A DNA stretch of 28,903 bases from a virus. The stretch is taken from positions 1 through 28,903 of IMG/VR virus record IMGVR_UViG_3300017987_000281; one strand, given 5' to 3'. The notes beneath the pieces were generated by a model. That model searched no databases. It was given only the letters and a program-made list of their open reading frames with translations, and was not told where the DNA came from. A program made the position numbers and the translations under genes. Each line of letters starts with the position of its first letter. The stretch's first letter is position 1. Shown in pieces: positions 28,846-28,903 of the stretch.

Positions 28846-28903
28846 CAGCGGCCCTCCTCCGGTCCTAACTGTGGAAATCGAGTGATGTTTGCCAAAGTTC
28901 CCA
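28845..28903 (-). CDS. possible 3' end of a gene upstream of terminase (partial)
   Basis: One minus-strand frame is open from the window edge to a TGA at 28847-28845, which overlaps the terminase small subunit ATG as TGATG. That is the junction style used repeatedly in this operon. Only about 18 codons are visible (ending GPEEGR), so no function can be given. The stretch also holds the small terminase ribosome binding site. Other frames are open or end nearby too, so the call rests mainly on the junction pattern. Confidence 0.3.
   Translation of the reverse strand, partial: GTLANITRFPQLGPEEGR
28853..28860 (-). promoter_or_regulatory. strong ribosome binding site of terminase small subunit
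   Basis: On the minus strand this reads GGAGGAGG, seven bases before the ATG at 28845. It fixes that start and is among the strongest Shine-Dalgarno matches in the window. Confidence 0.75.

Noticed and set aside
1-28903. tRNA genes, CRISPR arrays, insertion sequences, integrase or attachment sites
   Set aside because: Reading both strands I saw no cloverleaf-like segments, spaced direct repeats, transposase motifs or recombinase motifs; the coding density leaves almost no room for them.

Overview
The window is a continuous stretch of the late (structural and lysis) region of a tailed, siphovirus-type actinobacteriophage or prophage. Every gene I can support lies on the minus strand, so transcription runs from the right end to the left end. 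The DNA is GC-rich and almost wholly coding: most junctions are ATGA, GTGA or TGATG overlaps, and the largest intergenic gap is 33 bases. No tRNA, CRISPR array, insertion sequence, integrase or attachment site is visible. The host is probably a mycolic-acid bacterium (Mycobacterium, Gordonia, Rhodococcus or a relative). The reasons are the lysin B-type serine esterase, the C39 peptidase plus GH19 endolysin, and the many small proteins of actinobacteriophage type. The host assignment is inference.

In transcription order, the head module (28903 to 22977) holds a possible partial upstream gene, terminase small and large subunits, a small TTG-start protein, the HK97-type portal, the prohead protease, the HK97-fold major capsid protein and a small basic-tailed protein. 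The connector module (22980 to 21436) holds a head-tail adaptor, a head-closure protein, an 82-residue neck protein and the tail terminator. The tail-tube and assembly module (21410 to 16229) holds the major tail protein, a 69-residue protein, two tail-assembly-chaperone-type proteins and a 1132-residue tape measure with an embedded M15-like peptidase motif. The tail-tip and fibre module (16232 to 3882) holds a distal-tail-like protein, a Gp37-like hub protein, several minor tail proteins, a 948-residue protein with tandem 20-residue repeats, the lysin B-like esterase, a collagen-like fibre of 804 residues and a glycine-rich adhesin-like protein. The lysis module (3873 to 1557) holds a 55-residue lipoprotein, lysin A, a holin-like protein and a second membrane protein with a coiled coil. 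The far left (1548 to 36) begins a non-structural region: a small Cys-containing protein, a DEDDy exonuclease with a zinc ribbon, and two small conserved-looking proteins.

Together the genes package DNA, build the capsid and tail, recognise and breach a mycolate cell envelope, and lyse the cell. The points most worth a second look are these: a terminase large subunit that seems to lack two of three nuclease acidic residues; a lysin B-like esterase placed among tail genes about 4 kb from lysin A; an unlisted small lipoprotein beside lysin A; an unusual two-gene chaperone arrangement with no sign of the usual frameshift; an 11-bp perfect hairpin just after the capsid gene; and a tandem amphipathic repeat in a tail-tip protein. 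All family assignments were made by reading the translated sequence and from memory of the families; no database search was run.
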